Shown here: positions 1 to 8,641 of the stretch, in pieces
Layout of the letters: every line of letters begins with the position of its first letter
How positions within the stretch are numbered: position 1 is the first letter of the stretch
The notes under the pieces: generated by a model
Told to the model about the DNA's origin: nothing
Seen by the model: the letters and a program-made list of their open reading frames with translations, nothing else
Databases searched by the model: none
Position numbers and translations under genes: made by a program
DNA from: Olleya sp. YS
Lineage (GTDB): Bacteria; Bacteroidota; Bacteroidia; Flavobacteriales; Flavobacteriaceae
Direction of reading: 5' to 3'
NCBI RefSeq assembly: GCF_029760915.1
Contig: NZ_CP121685.1
Coordinates: forward strand, 1,338,001 to 1,402,000
DNA length: 64,000 nucleotides

Positions 1-41
1 AAGAAGTCCTATATATTTTATGTTTTTAAATGTCTTCATTA

Positions 42-2807
42 TTATAAGTTATTAATTGTTAATGATGCATAATACATAGACCCGATAAATCCAGTTCCAA
101 AAGCAGTAAAGTACTCATCTCCTGTTAGGTTTGTAGCTCCTACTTTGATAATAGATTTTAAACTTGGAATTTTATAATTGATTTGTGCATCCAATACGTG
201 AAATTCTGGAACGATACCATTTCCAAATGTAGCTTCCCAGAAATAATCATCACTAAATCTGTATGCTATGTTGAAACCAAAGTTTTCAAACACTTCTGTA
301 TGTCCAAAAGTTGCTTTAAACTTATGCTCTGGTGTATTAAAGTTTGTTTGAAAATCTGGATTTGCAGCTTGATCAAAATCTTGTTTAGTGAATGTGTAAC
401 TACCACCAAGATCAAAACCACCAAACACTTTAGTAGATAATCCTAAAGAAGCACCATAAGATTTAACATCAGCATCAGAATTAGTGTAGGCACTGTACGC
501 CTGAACATCTCCATTTGCCAATGCAGCCACAGATAGACCTCCATCTCCTGCTGTACCATATAACGGAGAAATCACTACTTCCTGAGAGATAAAATCTTCG
601 TATTTGTTGTAGTAAGTACTAAAATCAACAATAAGACTTTCAAATTTACCTCTATAACCTACTTCAACAGAGGTTACTCTTTCTGGTTTTATAATTTCAG
701 GATTTGCAACTGTTAATAATGCTGGGTTACCTGAAGCTGCAAATGCACTAACAGAGCTAGCAGAGTATGAGTTCTCATAGGCTGCTCTACCAGTTTGATT
801 AACAGTAGCAGGTTGTCCAAACATTGTTTGACCTTCTAAACTAATTGCATAGTCTCTAGAATATCTGTCTAAATTACTTTCAGCAGAACCTACTAAAATG
901 GCTCTACCTGCATCTAAACCAATAAACAAATCTTGAGTTGTTGGGTTTCTAAAACCTGTTTGAGCAGAAGCTCTAATATTATGATTCTGGTTTAAGGTTA
1001 GACCTGCAGAAATTCTTGGAGAGAAAAAACCATCAAATAATTCTGATTTGTCGTAACGTCCAGACGCAGTTAACTTTAATTCCATATCCTCAGAAACTTC
1101 AATGTCTTTTTGGATTTGAGAATACACTCCAAATTCTGAGTATTCTATTGGGCTATCCCTATCTGTATAAATTGTACCTCCAGAATTTAATGTGTATTTT
1201 CTGTAAGACCCTCCAACTTGTATTTCAGCCCAATCTGTAAGGTCACCAAAGTTATAATTTGCATCACTATGGAAATATTTAGAAGCATCTTGAAATTTTG
1301 AACCTGTACTTAAGTCTGGATCATTAATACTTCTGTTAAATGCGGCTTGATATTCCGGTGTTCCTGGTAAAAAACGACCAGTATCTGCTGCTGCTCTAGC
1401 TGCTTCATGTTTTTGTTGTTCTGTAAGACCTAATGGATTACCAGATAAGTCAATACCTACAAAAGTATTTATATAGTCTCCAAACCAATCAGCATCACTT
1501 TTCCATGCTCTATTTATGTTAATACCAGTAAAGACCATGTCATATGAATCACCTGCTTTGTCTGACACCTCATAAGCTCTAACAAAAAAGTTATCGTTTC
1601 TAACTTCTAATTTATGTTGTTGCTGGAAGAAACCATTAATGTTATATCTGTTTGTACCTTGATAGATAGTAGAACCTGATCCAACTTTTCCAACATAAGA
1701 AAACTCTAAATTATTTCCTTCAATTGGACGATAATATAATCCCCAGTCTGCTTTAACACTTTCAGCATTATAATTTGTCAAATCACGCTCATTATAACCT
1801 GTTCTACTAACAACTACGTCTGGTACAACACCTGTACCTCCAGCTAGTGCGTTAATATTTGCAGCTACTTCATCTCCATACACGTTGATACCATCGTAAT
1901 CTGTATTAGCTCTTGTTCTTGTTGGGTCAATTTTATCTACTTCACTAGTCGCTTGCCAATCTGTTCCTTTTAAGTAACCGAAGTTAACTTTTGCAGCAAA
2001 TTTATCGCTAAACTTGTGAGCCATTCTGATGCTTAAGTCTGTGTAAGGATTGTCTCCTGCAGACTCTTGTGAAGTGATACCTCTTTTAATAGATCCACTG
2101 ATACCAGTATAGTCAAACGGGTTTTTACTTCTCATAAATAAAATACCGTTAAAGGCATTTGCACCATACAATGCAGATGATGCTCCTGGGAGTAACTCGA
2201 CGCTTAAAACGTCAGTTTCTGTCATACCTACTAAGTTTCCAATAGGGAAATTTAATGCAGGTGTTGAATTGTCCATTCCATCTACTAACTGCATAAAACG
2301 TGTATTTGCAAAAGTGGCAAAACCACGAGTGTTTACAGATTTAAATGTTAAACTGTTTGTATTAACATCTACACCTTTTAAGTTTTCTAAACCATCATAA
2401 AAATCAGCAGATGCTGTATTTTTAATTTCTCTTAGACCAAAACGTTCTACCGTTACAGGTGACTCAAAAATACGTTCTGGTGTTCTTGATGCAGATATAA
2501 CTACTTCGTCTAGAGACGTTCCTTCTGCAAGGACAACGTTAATATTTTGATTGTTTGAAGTAATTTCAACATTTTCTGTTGTAAAACCTACGCTACTTAC
2601 TTGAATAGTAAAAGGAGGATTTTCATTTGTTGTTAAGGTGAAATTACCATCGAAATCTGTAGCTGTTCCTACAGATGTGCCATTTATTACCACATTAGCA
2701 CTAGGAATAGGTTGTTGACTATCGTCCACAACTGTTCCTGTTATTGTTGTTTGGGAAAAAGCTATTCCGCTAAAACACAACAATACAATTGAAAGGATTG
2801 TTCTCAT
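42..2807 (-). CDS. TonB-dependent receptor with carboxypeptidase-regulatory-like N-terminal domain
   Basis: Outer-membrane active transporter of 921 residues. A signal peptide (about residues 1-18, ending FSQ) is followed by a CarboxypepD_reg-like beta domain (about 20-95, beginning ITGTVVDDSQQPIPSANV), then a plug (EVVISASRTPE to about 230) and a 22-strand-type barrel rich in alternating aromatic residues. The length is normal for the family. The C-terminus is SLTINNL, not the usual terminal aromatic residue. No SusD partner lies next to it, so this is not a SusCD pair. The ligand cannot be told from sequence; siderophore, vitamin, peptide or glycan are all possible. A 16-bp palindrome lies upstream at 2879-2894. 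Family assignment is firm, substrate unknown. Confidence 0.93.
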   Translation of the reverse strand: MRTILSIVLLCFSGIAFSQTTITGTVVDDSQQPIPSANVVINGTSVGTATDFDGNFTLTTNENPPFTIQVSSVGFTTENVEITSNNQNINVVLAEGTSLDEVVISASRTPERIFESPVTVERFGLREIKNTASADFYDGLENLKGVDVNTNSLTFKSVNTRGFATFANTRFMQLVDGMDNSTPALNFPIGNLVGMTETDVLSVELLPGASSALYGANAFNGILFMRSKNPFDYTGISGSIKRGITSQESAGDNPYTDLSIRMAHKFSDKFAAKVNFGYLKGTDWQATSEVDKIDPTRTRANTDYDGINVYGDEVAANINALAGGTGVVPDVVVSRTGYNERDLTNYNAESVKADWGLYYRPIEGNNLEFSYVGKVGSGSTIYQGTNRYNINGFFQQQHKLEVRNDNFFVRAYEVSDKAGDSYDMVFTGININRAWKSDADWFGDYINTFVGIDLSGNPLGLTEQQKHEAARAAADTGRFLPGTPEYQAAFNRSINDPDLSTGSKFQDASKYFHSDANYNFGDLTDWAEIQVGGSYRKYTLNSGGTIYTDRDSPIEYSEFGVYSQIQKDIEVSEDMELKLTASGRYDKSELFDGFFSPRISAGLTLNQNHNIRASAQTGFRNPTTQDLFIGLDAGRAILVGSAESNLDRYSRDYAISLEGQTMFGQPATVNQTGRAAYENSYSASSVSAFAASGNPALLTVANPEIIKPERVTSVEVGYRGKFESLIVDFSTYYNKYEDFISQEVVISPLYGTAGDGGLSVAALANGDVQAYSAYTNSDADVKSYGASLGLSTKVFGGFDLGGSYTFTKQDFDQAANPDFQTNFNTPEHKFKATFGHTEVFENFGFNIAYRFSDDYFWEATFGNGIVPEFHVLDAQINYKIPSLKSIIKVGATNLTGDEYFTAFGTGFIGSMYYASLTINNL

Positions 2808-2878
2808 TTTTTAGATTTAGTTAATTTATATCGCCAATATACGTTTTTTAACGAAACCTTAAAAAAAACAAGTTAAAA

Positions 2879-2894
2879 ATTATGCATGCATAAT
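2879..2894. promoter_or_regulatory. Perfect 16-bp palindrome upstream of the TonB receptor
   Basis: ATTATGCATGCATAAT is its own reverse complement. It lies 72-87 bp upstream of the receptor start codon, about where an operator for a dimeric regulator could sit. No regulator gene is adjacent, so the role is inference. Confidence 0.4.
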
Positions 2895-2928
2895 AAGTAT
2901 TTACAAAAAAAAGAGACTTTAAAACTAA

Positions 2929-2964
2929 TTATTAATAAAAATCAACCTTGATTTTTATTAATAA
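2929..2964 (-). terminator. Long AT-rich hairpin downstream of glmS
   Basis: Two perfect 17-bp inverted arms (2929-2945 and 2948-2964) are separated by CC. The hairpin lies 39-74 nt after the glmS stop on the minus strand and is followed there by a T-rich stretch, so it probably ends the glmS operon transcript. It also lies upstream of the receptor gene, which reads in the same direction, and so would insulate it. Confidence 0.6.
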
Positions 2965-3002
2965 GAAACTTTAAAGCCAAAATTGATTTGTAATAAGATG
3001 TT

Positions 3003-4850
3003 TTACTCTACTGTTACAGATTTTGCTAAATTTCTTGGTTGATCTACATTTTTATCTAACATTACCGCAATATGATATGATAACAATTGTAGAGGTATAG
3101 TTGTTAATAGTGGTGTTAAAGATTCTAGTGTTTCTGGAACCTCAATAACATGATCTGCTAATTTTTTGACACTAGTATCGCCTTCGGTAACAATACCTAT
3201 AATTTTACCGGATCTAGATTTTATTTCTTCAATGTTACTGACTACTTTTTCATAATGCCCTTTATTGACTGCTATAACAATGACTGGCATTTGGTCATCA
3301 ATTAAGGCTATGGGACCATGTTTCATTTCTGCAGCGGGATAACCTTCTGCATGTATATAAGAAATCTCTTTTAATTTTAAAGCGCCTTCTAGGGCTACTG
3401 GAAAATTATAACCTCTACCTAAGTATAGACAGTTTTTTGCATCTTTATATATGTCTGCAACCATTTTTATATGTGCATCAGACTTTAGTGCTTTTTCTAC
3501 TTTTTCAGGAATAAGTTCTAATTCTTGTAAATGATAGTGATAGTCTGTGTTAGACAAAGCACCTTTAATTTTACCTAATTTAAGTGCTATTAAAGTTAAT
3601 ACTGTTATTTGAGTTGTAAATGCTTTAGTTGATGCTACTCCAATTTCTGGCCCTGCATGAGTATAAGCTCCAGCATGTGTTTCTCTAGCTATAGATGAGC
3701 CTACCACGTTACATACTCCAAATACAAATGCGCCTTTTTCTTTAGCTAATTTAATTGCAGCTAAAGTGTCTGCGGTTTCACCTGATTGAGAAATAGCAAT
3801 AACAACATCGTTGTTTGTTATTACGGGATTACGATATCTAAATTCTGAAGCGTATTCAACTTCTACAGGGATTCTAGCCAAGTTTTCGAAAATATATTCT
3901 GCGACTAAACCTGCGTGCCAAGATGTACCACAAGCGACAATGATAATACGACTGGCATTAGTGAACTTTTCAATATTATCATCAATCCCAGCCATTTTGA
4001 TGATACCTTCTTTTACTCTAAGTCGACCTCTGTAAGTATCCTTAATGGCGTGAGGTTGTTCGTGTATTTCTTTTAACATGAAATGTTCATAACCACCTTT
4101 TTCAATTTGCTCAAGGTTAAATTTAAGCTCTTGCATAGAAGGTGTTACCTCAGAATCATCCTTTATTTTTCTAATTTTTATTTTTTTATTTAGCCTTACA
4201 ATTGCCATTTCCTCATCTTCAAGATAAATGGCATTTTTAGTATATTCTATAAATGGAGAGGCATCACTTGCTATAAAAAAATCGTCTTCGCCAATACCAA
4301 TAGCTAATGGGCTACCTAATTTTGCGACAACAATTTCATTAGGTTTATTTTTATCAAATACTGCTATTGCAAAAGCACCTACTACTTCTGTTAGTGCTAA
4401 CTGTACAGCTTTACCTAATTTTACATTTTGTTTTTTCTTAACTTCTTCAATAAGATTTATTAATACTTCTGTATCCGTATCAGATTGGAAAGTGTACCCT
4501 CTTTTTATTAATTCTGTTTTAATAGATTCGTAATTCTCAATAATTCCGTTGTGAATAATAACTAAATCTCCAGAGTTAGAGTAGTGTGGGTGAGAGTTAA
4601 CATCGTTAGGAACACCATGTGTTGCCCATCTGGTATGTCCTATAGCTATATTTCCTTCTGTTGCAATTTCATTGTTTATTTTTTTCTCTAAATCAGCTAC
4701 TTTTCCTTTTGTCTTAGATAGTTTTAGATCGGTTCCATCATAAATTGCTATACCAGCACTATCATAACCTCTATATTCTAGTCGTTTTAATCCGTCTATG
4801 ACAATTGGATAAGCTTTTCTTTTACCAATATATCCTACAATACCACACAT
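3003..4850 (-). CDS. glmS: Glutamine--fructose-6-phosphate aminotransferase (isomerizing)
   Basis: Makes glucosamine-6-phosphate from fructose-6-phosphate and glutamine, the first step to UDP-GlcNAc for peptidoglycan and LPS; cytosolic. The 615-residue length is standard. Mature-type N-terminus MCGIVGYIG carries the catalytic Cys2 of the class II glutaminase domain (about 1-220). Two SIS sugar-isomerase domains follow (about 285-425 and 455-600; ISQSGETADT is the phosphate-binding loop), and the C-terminus DQPRNLAKSVTVE is the conserved active-site tail. It is the last gene of an operon, 6 bp after the DUF4270 gene. No glmS ribozyme is seen upstream, as expected outside Firmicutes. Confidence 0.98.
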   Translation of the reverse strand: MCGIVGYIGKRKAYPIVIDGLKRLEYRGYDSAGIAIYDGTDLKLSKTKGKVADLEKKINNEIATEGNIAIGHTRWATHGVPNDVNSHPHYSNSGDLVIIHNGIIENYESIKTELIKRGYTFQSDTDTEVLINLIEEVKKKQNVKLGKAVQLALTEVVGAFAIAVFDKNKPNEIVVAKLGSPLAIGIGEDDFFIASDASPFIEYTKNAIYLEDEEMAIVRLNKKIKIRKIKDDSEVTPSMQELKFNLEQIEKGGYEHFMLKEIHEQPHAIKDTYRGRLRVKEGIIKMAGIDDNIEKFTNASRIIIVACGTSWHAGLVAEYIFENLARIPVEVEYASEFRYRNPVITNNDVVIAISQSGETADTLAAIKLAKEKGAFVFGVCNVVGSSIARETHAGAYTHAGPEIGVASTKAFTTQITVLTLIALKLGKIKGALSNTDYHYHLQELELIPEKVEKALKSDAHIKMVADIYKDAKNCLYLGRGYNFPVALEGALKLKEISYIHAEGYPAAEMKHGPIALIDDQMPVIVIAVNKGHYEKVVSNIEEIKSRSGKIIGIVTEGDTSVKKLADHVIEVPETLESLTPLLTTIPLQLLSYHIAVMLDKNVDQPRNLAKSVTVE

Positions 4851-4856
4851 AATGTT

Positions 4857-6482
4857 TTAGTTATTAGGTTCTGTATAAAAAATTTCAAAAGTTGCTCTAA
4901 CATTTTCTGGAACAGTGGAGGAACTTCCATGTAAAATGGTGCCTTCAGGACTTATTGTAGAGCTTTGAGGAACAAACCTTACAACATCATCCTCTAGTGC
5001 GTTTTCGATTTGTGATGTACCAAAAAGATTAATGTTAGATGTAACATATAAACCTAGTTTGACATTTGTAGAATCATTTAGTAAAATACGTTTAATGTGT
5101 TCTGTTAATCTAATTTTATATTTAACACCGTTTTCGTCTACATCTCTTTCTAATCTAGGAGAGTAAATAATTTTAGAATTTAGTGGTGTAGTCGAATTTG
5201 TTGTTGGATCTGTAAAATAATCTACTATTGGTGTATCATTTTTTAAGTCGTAAAGAATAATTCTATCTGGCTCTGCGGTTCCTCTAGTTTGTAAACCTTG
5301 ATTAGTGTAGTCGACATAAAAATTAAGATTAGCTTCGTTAATTAACCATTTACCCTCTCTGTCTTTAAAATATTCCAAAGCATCTTGCGAGTTGTTGTTT
5401 TCGTCAATGATATTACCATTGAAAAGATCTAAAACAGTCATAGATCCTTCAAACCCTTTTAGATATAATTGGTCGTCTCCATTTTGATCATCCCCATCTG
5501 TTAATGGTTGGAAATTAGATAAATTTTCTAAAGTGTTAAACTTTATATTATTGAAATTAAATGTGTAAGTTTCTCTTAATCTTTGATTCTCTACAGTTCC
5601 ATCTCTTTCATATCTCACGTCAATTCTAGCGTTATTCATATTTAGAAATATCATGCTACCATCATTAGACATATTGTCTTGTTCAACCTTAAAGATTAAA
5701 CCTCTAAAGGCATTTTTAAAATCCGCCTGATCTGATAAAACAGGGTTAGCAGTTCCGTCTTCTTGGATTAAAAAATCTTGCCAATAGTTTATACCTAGAG
5801 ATTCTGCAAGGTCAACATGTAATCCAGGGGTTAGCTTTTCAAGCTCTTCCTCTTCTGTTGAACCTACTGGAGCTTCTTGAACACTAATTTGCAATTCACT
5901 AGGAGTAAAACTATCATTTACATAAAACAAATCTCCTTCAAAACTAGACAGATTTAAGTTAGTATAAGCATTAGAGTAATAGTCTTGTGACTCTTCAAAA
6001 TCAGATTCTGGATCTAAATCTCTTAAATAATAATTATTTCTAAATATGGATAATTTGTATGGACTAGAAGTATTACCAAATACAGAATCTAGCTCGTATG
6101 TGGAATTACCTTCTCCATCTGTTTCTAATAAGGTATAAAAATAAGGTATGTATAATTTAACAGAAATAATCTCTGGGTTTTCTCCAAAATTAGGAGCTGC
6201 TAATGTTGGAGCAATTTGTGTAATTAAACTAGCAGAAGTAGATCCATAATTAGGGTCATTATAAATACCTAATACTTTATTGGATAAGTTATTGGTTTGT
6301 ATGGGATCAACTTTTTTGTTATAAGATACAAAAGGAAATAATCTACTGCCTGTGTTAAAATTTTGAGCACCTCTAATGTCACTTTCAACATTTACAAAAT
6401 CTTCATCACATGCAACTAAAATTAAAGCAATAGACGATATAAATAATAAAGGTTTAACTATATTTAAAAAGAATGTTTTCAT
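4857..6482 (-). CDS. DUF4270 family lipoprotein
   Basis: Surface or periplasmic lipoprotein of unknown function, 541 residues. The N-terminus has a lysine-containing n-region, a hydrophobic core and a lipobox (ILVAC, Cys about residue 25), followed by acidic DEDF residues; an acidic stretch after the Cys is the kind of signal associated with surface export of lipoproteins in Bacteroidota. The rest is beta-rich with many Asn/Asp and no catalytic motif that I recognise. It lies between the GT5-like gene (26 bp upstream) and glmS (6 bp downstream), an arrangement common in Flavobacteriaceae, which suggests a cell-envelope role. Family assignment is fairly sure; function is unknown. Confidence 0.85.
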   Translation of the reverse strand: MKTFFLNIVKPLLFISSIALILVACDEDFVNVESDIRGAQNFNTGSRLFPFVSYNKKVDPIQTNNLSNKVLGIYNDPNYGSTSASLITQIAPTLAAPNFGENPEIISVKLYIPYFYTLLETDGEGNSTYELDSVFGNTSSPYKLSIFRNNYYLRDLDPESDFEESQDYYSNAYTNLNLSSFEGDLFYVNDSFTPSELQISVQEAPVGSTEEEELEKLTPGLHVDLAESLGINYWQDFLIQEDGTANPVLSDQADFKNAFRGLIFKVEQDNMSNDGSMIFLNMNNARIDVRYERDGTVENQRLRETYTFNFNNIKFNTLENLSNFQPLTDGDDQNGDDQLYLKGFEGSMTVLDLFNGNIIDENNNSQDALEYFKDREGKWLINEANLNFYVDYTNQGLQTRGTAEPDRIILYDLKNDTPIVDYFTDPTTNSTTPLNSKIIYSPRLERDVDENGVKYKIRLTEHIKRILLNDSTNVKLGLYVTSNINLFGTSQIENALEDDVVRFVPQSSTISPEGTILHGSSSTVPENVRATFEIFYTEPNN

Positions 6483-6508
6483 AAATAATTTAAAATATGG
6501 AGATACTA

Positions 6509-7318
6509 CTATGCTAAAACGCTAGTTGTGTAAAAATTAGTGTATGCTTCGCTAAATTCGTCTTTAGCGTGATAATCCAAAACTGGTTTTTTAGACTTAT
6601 TAAGATAGGTTGTAAGCTCTTCTGGTAAATCTTCAGACCCAATAATCAATGCGTCAGAACTGTCAATAGCTACTTTCATTAAATTATTATATGTAGGTTC
6701 TGTAAGTAGTTTTATTTTGTCCTCTTCTATATTATCAAACTGAATTTTTTTAATCAAATCTGGATTAAGAGTATTTTCATATCCACTTTTATAAATAGAA
6801 GTCACAATTTTACTTTCGTTAAATAAAGGTTCGTCTTTATAAAATTGTTTAAGATAAAGCGGTAATAAGGAAGCCAACCAACCATGAACATGTATAATAT
6901 CTGGAGACCAGTTTAATTTTTTTACAGTTTCTATCACACCTTTTGCAAAGAAAATTGCTCGCTCATCATTATCTTCAAAAAGTTTTCCGTCTTCGTCAGT
7001 TAGTGTTGCTTTTCTTTTAAAATACTCATCATTATCAATAAAATAAACCTGAATACGCTCTTTTGGGATAGAGGCTACTTTAATAATTAAAGGCATATCC
7101 AAATCGTTGACTACTAAATTAATTCCTGAAAGACGGATAACTTCATGTAATTGATGTCTTCTTTCGTTGATATTTCCATATCTAGGCATGAATATTCTTA
7201 TTTGTCCTCCTTGCTGATTTACCATTCTAGGTGTCTCAAATGACATTGAAGAAATTTCTGTTTCTGGTAAATATGGCACCACTTCAGATGATACATATAA
7301 TATCCTCTTATCTTTCAT
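6509..7318 (-). CDS. Glycogen/starch synthase-like protein, N-terminal GT5 domain only
   Basis: 269 residues that match only the N-terminal Rossmann half of glycogen synthase (GT5). Visible features are RILYVSSEVVPYLPETE near the start, GGQIRIFMPRYGNINERRHQ, and PDIIHVHGWLASLLPLYLK at about 140-158. Canonical GlgA has about 470-490 residues; the C-terminal GT1 half that completes the ADP-glucose site is absent and no remnant lies downstream, where the DUF4270 gene begins after 26 bp. The usual Lys of the KTGG motif is replaced (VVPYLPETE). This short form beside DUF4270 and glmS recurs in the family, so it is probably a functional divergent protein and not a truncated gene. Whether it is still a glycosyltransferase is open. 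Confidence 0.8.
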   Translation of the reverse strand: MKDKRILYVSSEVVPYLPETEISSMSFETPRMVNQQGGQIRIFMPRYGNINERRHQLHEVIRLSGINLVVNDLDMPLIIKVASIPKERIQVYFIDNDEYFKRKATLTDEDGKLFEDNDERAIFFAKGVIETVKKLNWSPDIIHVHGWLASLLPLYLKQFYKDEPLFNESKIVTSIYKSGYENTLNPDLIKKIQFDNIEEDKIKLLTEPTYNNLMKVAIDSSDALIIGSEDLPEELTTYLNKSKKPVLDYHAKDEFSEAYTNFYTTSVLA

Positions 7319-7357
7319 AAATTGTTTAGCTTTTCAGAATTATAAATAAAAAACACG

Positions 7358-7365
7358 CAAAAGTA
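7358..7365 (-). promoter_or_regulatory. Bacteroidota -7 element for the GT5-like/DUF4270/glmS operon
   Basis: On the minus strand this reads TACTTTTG, an exact TAnnTTTG match, placing transcription start near 7352 and giving a leader of about 34 nt. The -33 element is not clear. Confidence 0.5.
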
Positions 7366-7396
7366 CAAAAATTTATGCAGATTGCCACTAAAATAT

Positions 7397-7404
7397 TAAG
7401 TTTG
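7397..7404 (+). promoter_or_regulatory. Bacteroidota -7 element for panC
   Basis: TAAGTTTG matches TAnnTTTG exactly and would start transcription near 7410, about 19 nt before the panC ATG. It lies back to back with the minus-strand element at 7358-7365. The -33 match is weak. Confidence 0.5.
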
Positions 7405-7428
7405 CATGCGTTAATTAAATATTAAAAA

Positions 7429-8277
7429 ATGCTTGTATTTGCTGATAAAAACAAATTAACCTCACATCTTTCTGCTTTAAAAGAGAAGGGTTTAAGTCTT
7501 GGCTTTGTGCCTACAATGGGTGCATTGCATGAAGGACATATATCTTTAGTTAGGCAAGCATTAGATAACAACAGTCTTTTGGTGGTCAGTATTTTTGTCA
7601 ATCCAACACAATTTGATAATGCTGAAGACTTAAAAAAATACCCAAGAACTTTAGAGGATGACGTCAACCTGTTAAAGACAGTCTCTAAGAATATTATTGT
7701 TTACGCACCAACTGTAGATGATATTTATAACGGAAACACCAAAGCACAAACATTTAGCTTTGATGGATTAGAATTTGAAATGGAAGGGCGTTTTAGAAAA
7801 GGGCATTTTGACGGTGTTGGAACTATAGTAAAACGTTTGTTTGAAATTGTACAACCTGATAATGCTTATTTTGGTGAAAAAGATTTTCAGCAATTAACCA
7901 TCATAAAAAAGTTGGTTGAAAAGCATAAGATACCAGTAAACATTATAGGTTGCAAAATACATAGAGAAAGTAATGGATTGGCCATGAGTTCTAGAAACGT
8001 ACGTTTAAAACCAGAATATAAAAAAGCTGCACCATTTATCTACAAAACCTTAAAAGCTGCTAAACAAAAGTTTGGCACAAAAAGTGCTAATAAAGTTACA
8101 GAATGGGTAACTAAACAGTTTGCAAACCACGATTTCTTAGAATTAGAATATTTTATTATTGCAGATATAGATACCTTAAAAACCGTAAAACGAAAAACTA
8201 AAACTAAAACCTACAGAGCGTTTATTGCAGTTTATGCAGACGACATAAGATTAATAGATAATATCGCTCTAAATTAA
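7429..8277 (+). CDS. panC: Pantothenate synthetase (pantoate--beta-alanine ligase)
   Basis: Joins pantoate and beta-alanine with ATP to form pantothenate for coenzyme A; cytosolic. 282 residues, normal length. The nucleotidyltransferase signature [17 protein letters not shown] includes the HxGH motif (HEGH); other conserved blocks are [15 protein letters not shown] and the SSRN loop (MSSRNVRL). It is followed after 13 bp by panD, which makes its beta-alanine substrate, so the pair supplies both the last step and one precursor. It diverges from the GT5-like operon. Confidence 0.98.
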   Translation: MLVFADKNKLTSHLSALKEKGLSLGFVPTMGALHEGHISLVRQALDNNSLLVVSIFVNPTQFDNAEDLKKYPRTLEDDVNLLKTVSKNIIVYAPTVDDIYNGNTKAQTFSFDGLEFEMEGRFRKGHFDGVGTIVKRLFEIVQPDNAYFGEKDFQQLTIIKKLVEKHKIPVNIIGCKIHRESNGLAMSSRNVRLKPEYKKAAPFIYKTLKAAKQKFGTKSANKVTEWVTKQFANHDFLELEYFIIADIDTLKTVKRKTKTKTYRAFIAVYADDIRLIDNIALN

Positions 8278-8278
8278 T

Positions 8279-8286
8279 TATCTTTG
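8279..8286 (+). promoter_or_regulatory. Bacteroidota -7 element immediately before panD
   Basis: TATCTTTG, an exact TAnnTTTG match, ends 4 bp before the panD ATG. The start of transcription would fall at or within a base or two of the start codon, implying a leaderless panD mRNA in addition to read-through from panC. Confidence 0.45.
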
Positions 8287-8290
8287 CCCT

Positions 8291-8641
8291 ATGCAAATAC
8301 AAGTAGTAAAATCTAAAATTCACCGAGTAAAAGTAACAGGAGCTGACCTAAATTATATTGGTAGCATAACCATTGACGAAGATTTAATGGATGCAGCCAA
8401 TATAATTCAAGGTGAAAAAGTGCAAATTGTAAATAATAATAATGGAGCACGTCTAGAAACTTATGCTATTCCTGGTCCAAGAAATAGTGGGGAAATCACA
8501 CTTAACGGAGCAGCTTCAAGACTAGTTGCAAAAGATGATATCTTAATTTTAATAACTTATGCTTTTATGGATATTGAAGAAGCTAAAGTGTTTAAGCCTG
8601 CATTGGTGTTTCCAAATGAAGCGAATAATTTGCTTAAATAA
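8291..8641 (+). CDS. panD: Aspartate 1-decarboxylase proenzyme
   Basis: Decarboxylates L-aspartate to beta-alanine for pantothenate synthesis. 116 residues, standard for the pyruvoyl-dependent PanD. The self-cleavage site is Gly24-Ser25 in [11 protein letters not shown], which would give the pyruvoyl group on the alpha chain; Lys9 and the Tyr in the NLNY-type stretch are in the expected places. It follows panC by 13 bp and its stop codon directly abuts the ATG of the next gene. Confidence 0.98.
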   Translation: MQIQVVKSKIHRVKVTGADLNYIGSITIDEDLMDAANIIQGEKVQIVNNNNGARLETYAIPGPRNSGEITLNGAASRLVAKDDILILITYAFMDIEEAKVFKPALVFPNEANNLLK

